Shown: one piece after another, positions 61,271-64,000 of the stretch
How positions within the stretch are numbered: position 1 is the first letter of the stretch
Layout of the letters: each line of letters starts with the position of its first letter
NCBI GenBank assembly: GCA_017526585.1
Contig: JAFXRC010000067.1
Location: 1 to 64,000 of the forward strand
DNA length: 64,000 nucleotides
Direction of reading: 5' to 3'
Source: Fibrobacter sp.
Lineage (GTDB): Bacteria; Fibrobacterota; Fibrobacteria; Fibrobacterales; Fibrobacteraceae
Position numbers and translations under genes: made by a program
The notes under the pieces: generated by a model
The model's database searches: none
The model's input: only the letters and a program-made list of their open reading frames with translations
Told to the model about the DNA's origin: nothing

Positions 61271-62245
61271 ATGAAAAAACTCTTGTCTTGTTGTGTTGCG
61301 TTTTCGCTTGCGCTCTTGGCGTGTAGCGACGATTCTTCGCCGAGTGCCGAAAACAATGTTGCTTCGCCGAGCGCAGAAAACAATCATGCTCCTGGGGCAA
61401 CTGGAAATGTGAATCTTCAGATGGCAAGCAAGTGCCTGGACGATGGTCTTGGCGGTTTTCTCAAAAAAACGGTGTCGGCTGAACTCGACAAGGCGTATCT
61501 GACTCAGGACGAAGAGGGTAACTACCAAATCCTGGTTCCTGAATTGGACGACTATTGCGATATCATGGCGCATTTCAAGTCGAAACGTTCGGGTGATACT
61601 TTGGAAATATGGTTCGATCTAGATGATGCTGCCGTGACAAACTGTATGTGCGTCAAGGATCATCTGTTCGATATCATGTCTGACGATGCTGACGCCAAGT
61701 ATTTCAAGTACTCGGGCGATGTCTTCGAGGTGACTTCTGAGCCCGCGCCCGAAAGGCCCGAAATCGAAGAACCGACGATTCCCGATGCTCCGGAATTTTC
61801 CGAATCGGATCCGCATCAAACGACAACCGATGTCATTGGCAAATGCAAACAGTCCGAAGAAGATGAAACCCTTGTGAGTGGCAAGTACATTTTTGAGGAT
61901 TCCTGGAGCGACTTCTCGAAAAGGGATTCTAGTGGAGAAAAAATCACTCCGTTTGCAATAACTCATTCGGACGGGGACGATTTTGTATTGGTTTTTGAAG
62001 CGTCTTTTGATTGCAACCAAAAGGTTGAAAAGGTCAATGTGTATCCTTCGAATGATACGCTCTATGCAAAAACCGAAACAAGCGTCATCGAATCGGTCAA
62101 GTTGGAGCCGAATGAAGGCTGTGGCTGCATGACCCGTGCGGCGTTTAAGCTCAAGAACGAAGGCGCCTATGCCGAGGCAAAGTACATGGTCTTCGATAAC
62201 CACATGGAATACGTCTATACGATTGCAGAAGGAACTGAAAAATAA
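61271..62245 (+). CDS. Putative lipoprotein with SPSAENN repeat
   Basis: 324 residues, no family recognised. Lipoprotein signal MKKLLSCCVAFSLALLACSDDS with lipobox LLAC at residues 15-18; the adjacent SPSAENNVASPSAENNH is a direct duplication. The rest is acidic, contains several Cys pairs (DYCDIMAHF, VTNCMCVKDH, NEGCGCMTRA), and a Pro/Glu-rich hinge (EPAPERPEIEEPTIPDAPEFSES) divides it into two halves; each half ends with a similar CxC-containing beta segment, so an internal duplication is likely. Ser/Asp after the Cys could direct surface export (inference). Confidence 0.85.
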   Translation: MKKLLSCCVAFSLALLACSDDSSPSAENNVASPSAENNHAPGATGNVNLQMASKCLDDGLGGFLKKTVSAELDKAYLTQDEEGNYQILVPELDDYCDIMAHFKSKRSGDTLEIWFDLDDAAVTNCMCVKDHLFDIMSDDADAKYFKYSGDVFEVTSEPAPERPEIEEPTIPDAPEFSESDPHQTTTDVIGKCKQSEEDETLVSGKYIFEDSWSDFSKRDSSGEKITPFAITHSDGDDFVLVFEASFDCNQKVEKVNVYPSNDTLYAKTETSVIESVKLEPNEGCGCMTRAAFKLKNEGAYAEAKYMVFDNHMEYVYTIAEGTEK

Positions 62246-62273
62246 TCATCCCTTTGCTCCTTGGAATGATTAG

Positions 62274-62304
62274 CGCACCCCTTCGTGGGTGCGTTCTTTG
62301 TTTT
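62274..62304 (+). terminator. Terminator after the lipoprotein gene
   Basis: CGCACCC / GGGTGCG 7-bp stem with loop CTTCGT, then TTCTTTGTTTT. Confidence 0.7.
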
Positions 62305-62315
62305 GGGAGCCGTTG

Positions 62316-64000
62316 TTACACTTCCCCGATGCGCATCATCTTCAAGAGCGGCATCCCCGCATCGCGGCATTCGGCAAGGTTCACGTCGAAATCAATGCTC
62401 CAGTCGTTGAAATCCTCTTCGTCTTGCAGCATTTGCTGAACGTGCATGATTTCGCCTTCGTAGGTGACAATCGTATGGTGCAGTGAGCGGCCCTCGACAT
62501 CGAGGCGGAAATTGTGATGTTCCGCGGTGTAAGCCGCCATGATTTCCATGAGACCGTTTTCGGTCCAGGGCTTACCTTCGCCGTCCACGAGCATCTGGCC
62601 TTCGGCGAGATCGTCGGCGAGCATGTCGAGCACATCGCCATAGGCCTGCTTCTGCAAAGCCGACATCAGCTGGAAAATGCGCTGGCGCACCATGACAATA
62701 AAATGCTTCTTGTCGTAGGTGATGTCGGCGGCTACCTTGTCGGCACCGAAGGCGGTTTCGAGTTCCGTGGCTCCTGCCGCTTCCAGACGCTTCTGGTAAT
62801 CTTCGGGGTGCGCCATCTTTTCCCATTCTTCGAGTAGGCTCGAGTCGGTGCGACGAATCATGTCGCCGAGGTAGTCTTGCATGTCGAGGAGTTCCTCGTT
62901 CTTGTAGCCGTCGGGTACCGTCTGCGAGAGCACCTTGTAGACGCCGTTCAGGTGGCGAAGTAGAATGGCTTCCATGCGCTGCAATCCATACTGCTTCACA
63001 TATCCGCTGAAAGTGCTGAAATTTTCGAACATTTCACGGACGATGCTCTTGGGCTCGATGTTGACATCGACCCACGGGTGCTGCGCCGAGAATTCGTTGA
63101 AGGTGTCGTAAATGAAATCGCGAAGCGGCTTGGGGTATTCCACCTTCTCGATTTCTTCCATGCGCTGGTTGAATTCCATGCCTTGCGCCTTGAGCTCGTC
63201 GAGGCGGGCGTTGCGCGCCTTGTTCTGCTGGATGCGTAAAATTGCTTCGGGATTTTCGACGATGCTTTCGCACAAAGTAATGACATCGAGTGCGTACTCG
63301 GGGCTTTCGCGGTCAAGCTTCGGCAGCGTATCTACGAGGTACAGCGAAAGCGGCTGGTTCATGGAGAAGTCGTCTTGCAGATCCATGTTCACGCGCAGAT
63401 GGCTGTAACCTTCGGCGATCGGTGTAATAAATTCAATGATGTTCTTTTCGACGAGGCTTCTGAAAAGCTGGAAGGCGCGGTGGTTCAACTGCTTTTTGCT
63501 GGCAGCGCTTTCGTGGCAGTCCTTGATGAGGTTGCGCATGGCGCGGCAACCATCGGTAGGGCGGCTTAGAATATTCAGGAGCATTCCATGGTTCACTTGG
63601 AAGCTTGAAGTGAGTGGCTCCGGAGCAGATGCAATCAGGCGCTTGAAAGTACTTTCATCAAAGGGAACATAGCCGTGTTCGGGAGGTTTTTTCTTCTGGA
63701 ATTTCTTGCCGGTTTGTTTCGTTTTTGCTTCGAGTTTTAGGTTCTCGATGACGTGTTCGGGAGCCTGTGCCACCACATAGCCTATGTCGTCGAAACCTTT
63801 GCGACCCGCACGGCCTGCAATCTGGTGGAAGTCGCGCGCGGTGAGGATGGCGGTCTTGTCGCCGCTATACTTGCAGAGTTGCGTAAACAGCACCGTTCGG
63901 ATGGGCACGTTCACGCCGACGCCTAGCGTGTCTGTTCCGCAGATGACCTTCAGGAGTCCCTTCTGCGCGAGCTTTTCGCAGAGAATACGGTACTTGGGCA
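62316..64000 (-). CDS. DEAD/DEAH-box helicase with DUF3516-type C-terminal region (5' end outside window)
   Basis: The visible part is the C-terminal helicase lobe and its extension: [34 protein letters not shown], the motif [22 protein letters not shown], and then ~450 residues typical of DUF3516 proteins related to Ski2/Mtr4-like helicases (...[36 protein letters not shown]). RNA unwinding or degradation is likely for the family. 561 codons are in the window; motifs I-III lie outside. Confidence 0.85.
   Translation of the reverse strand, partial: PKYRILCEKLAQKGLLKVICGTDTLGVGVNVPIRTVLFTQLCKYSGDKTAILTARDFHQIAGRAGRKGFDDIGYVVAQAPEHVIENLKLEAKTKQTGKKFQKKKPPEHGYVPFDESTFKRLIASAPEPLTSSFQVNHGMLLNILSRPTDGCRAMRNLIKDCHESAASKKQLNHRAFQLFRSLVEKNIIEFITPIAEGYSHLRVNMDLQDDFSMNQPLSLYLVDTLPKLDRESPEYALDVITLCESIVENPEAILRIQQNKARNARLDELKAQGMEFNQRMEEIEKVEYPKPLRDFIYDTFNEFSAQHPWVDVNIEPKSIVREMFENFSTFSGYVKQYGLQRMEAILLRHLNGVYKVLSQTVPDGYKNEELLDMQDYLGDMIRRTDSSLLEEWEKMAHPEDYQKRLEAAGATELETAFGADKVAADITYDKKHFIVMVRQRIFQLMSALQKQAYGDVLDMLADDLAEGQMLVDGEGKPWTENGLMEIMAAYTAEHHNFRLDVEGRSLHHTIVTYEGEIMHVQQMLQDEEDFNDWSIDFDVNLAECRDAGMPLLKMMRIGEV

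Overview
The window looks like chromosomal DNA of a Fibrobacter-type bacterium (FCB group, fibre-degrading, Gram-negative). The evidence is indirect but consistent: two secreted GH5 cellulases with C-terminal sorting-like domains, a large surface protein with a poly-Ser/Gly/Asn linker and DxDGD repeats, a BamA/Skp outer-membrane assembly pair, a GH57 enzyme, a SpoVG homologue, and promoters that fit the Bacteroidetes-like TAnnTTTG box rather than TATAAT. No phage, plasmid, CRISPR or rRNA operon is visible. Most of it is ordinary core genome.

Layout. 1-4.4 kb: pgk (cut by the window edge, minus), then bamA-skp. 4.4-9.3 kb: two polyprenyl-phosphate sugar transferases flank homoserine dehydrogenase, with nadC overlapping the second. 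9.5-15.6 kb: malic enzyme/phosphotransacetylase fusion and a SNF2-family ATPase. 15.7-19.7 kb: two GH5 cellulases on the minus strand. 19.9-21.6 kb: decay zone with a frameshifted chimeric gene remnant and a nonsense-interrupted Rpn-type nuclease/transposase. 21.8-29.4 kb: polA, a TM2/zinc-ribbon protein, a diiron flavoprotein, nnr and a beta-barrel protein. 29.5-32.8 kb: a sulfur-assimilation operon (metY-cysK) with a long leader encoding a possible 13-residue leader peptide, followed by two tandem structured elements and tRNA-Gly(GCC). 32.8-35.3 kb: membrane adenylate/guanylate cyclase with a tiny membrane partner, then hemW. 35.4-42.4 kb: two large secreted proteins with related C-terminal ends. 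42.5-46.5 kb: membrane protein plus folB, comM-spoVG, and a CBM9-like protein. 46.5-54.6 kb: acyl-ACP thioesterase, then a run of GH57 enzyme, STAS membrane protein, lytic transglycosylase, TolC-like, MlaC-like, an acidic-linker membrane protein, an RsuA-type pseudouridine synthase and, convergent, HU/IHF. 54.7-64 kb: dus, a FIST-GGDEF-HD-GYP signalling protein, an aminotransferase-citrate synthase operon, a lipoprotein, and the C-terminal part of a large DUF3516-type helicase cut by the window edge.

The best non-genic signals are: (i) a recurring TAnnTTT[GAC] promoter box, often only 4-7 nt upstream of the start codon, implying leaderless or near-leaderless mRNAs; (ii) a subset of those promoters on growth genes with a GC-rich discriminator and an A-tract; (iii) two tandem, terminator-bounded, covarying structured elements beside tRNA-Gly; (iv) the metY leader with a small ORF, a hairpin and an upstream perfect palindrome; (v) three families of intergenic palindromic repeats. 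Known operon partners are mostly inferred from spacing; no expression data are available here.
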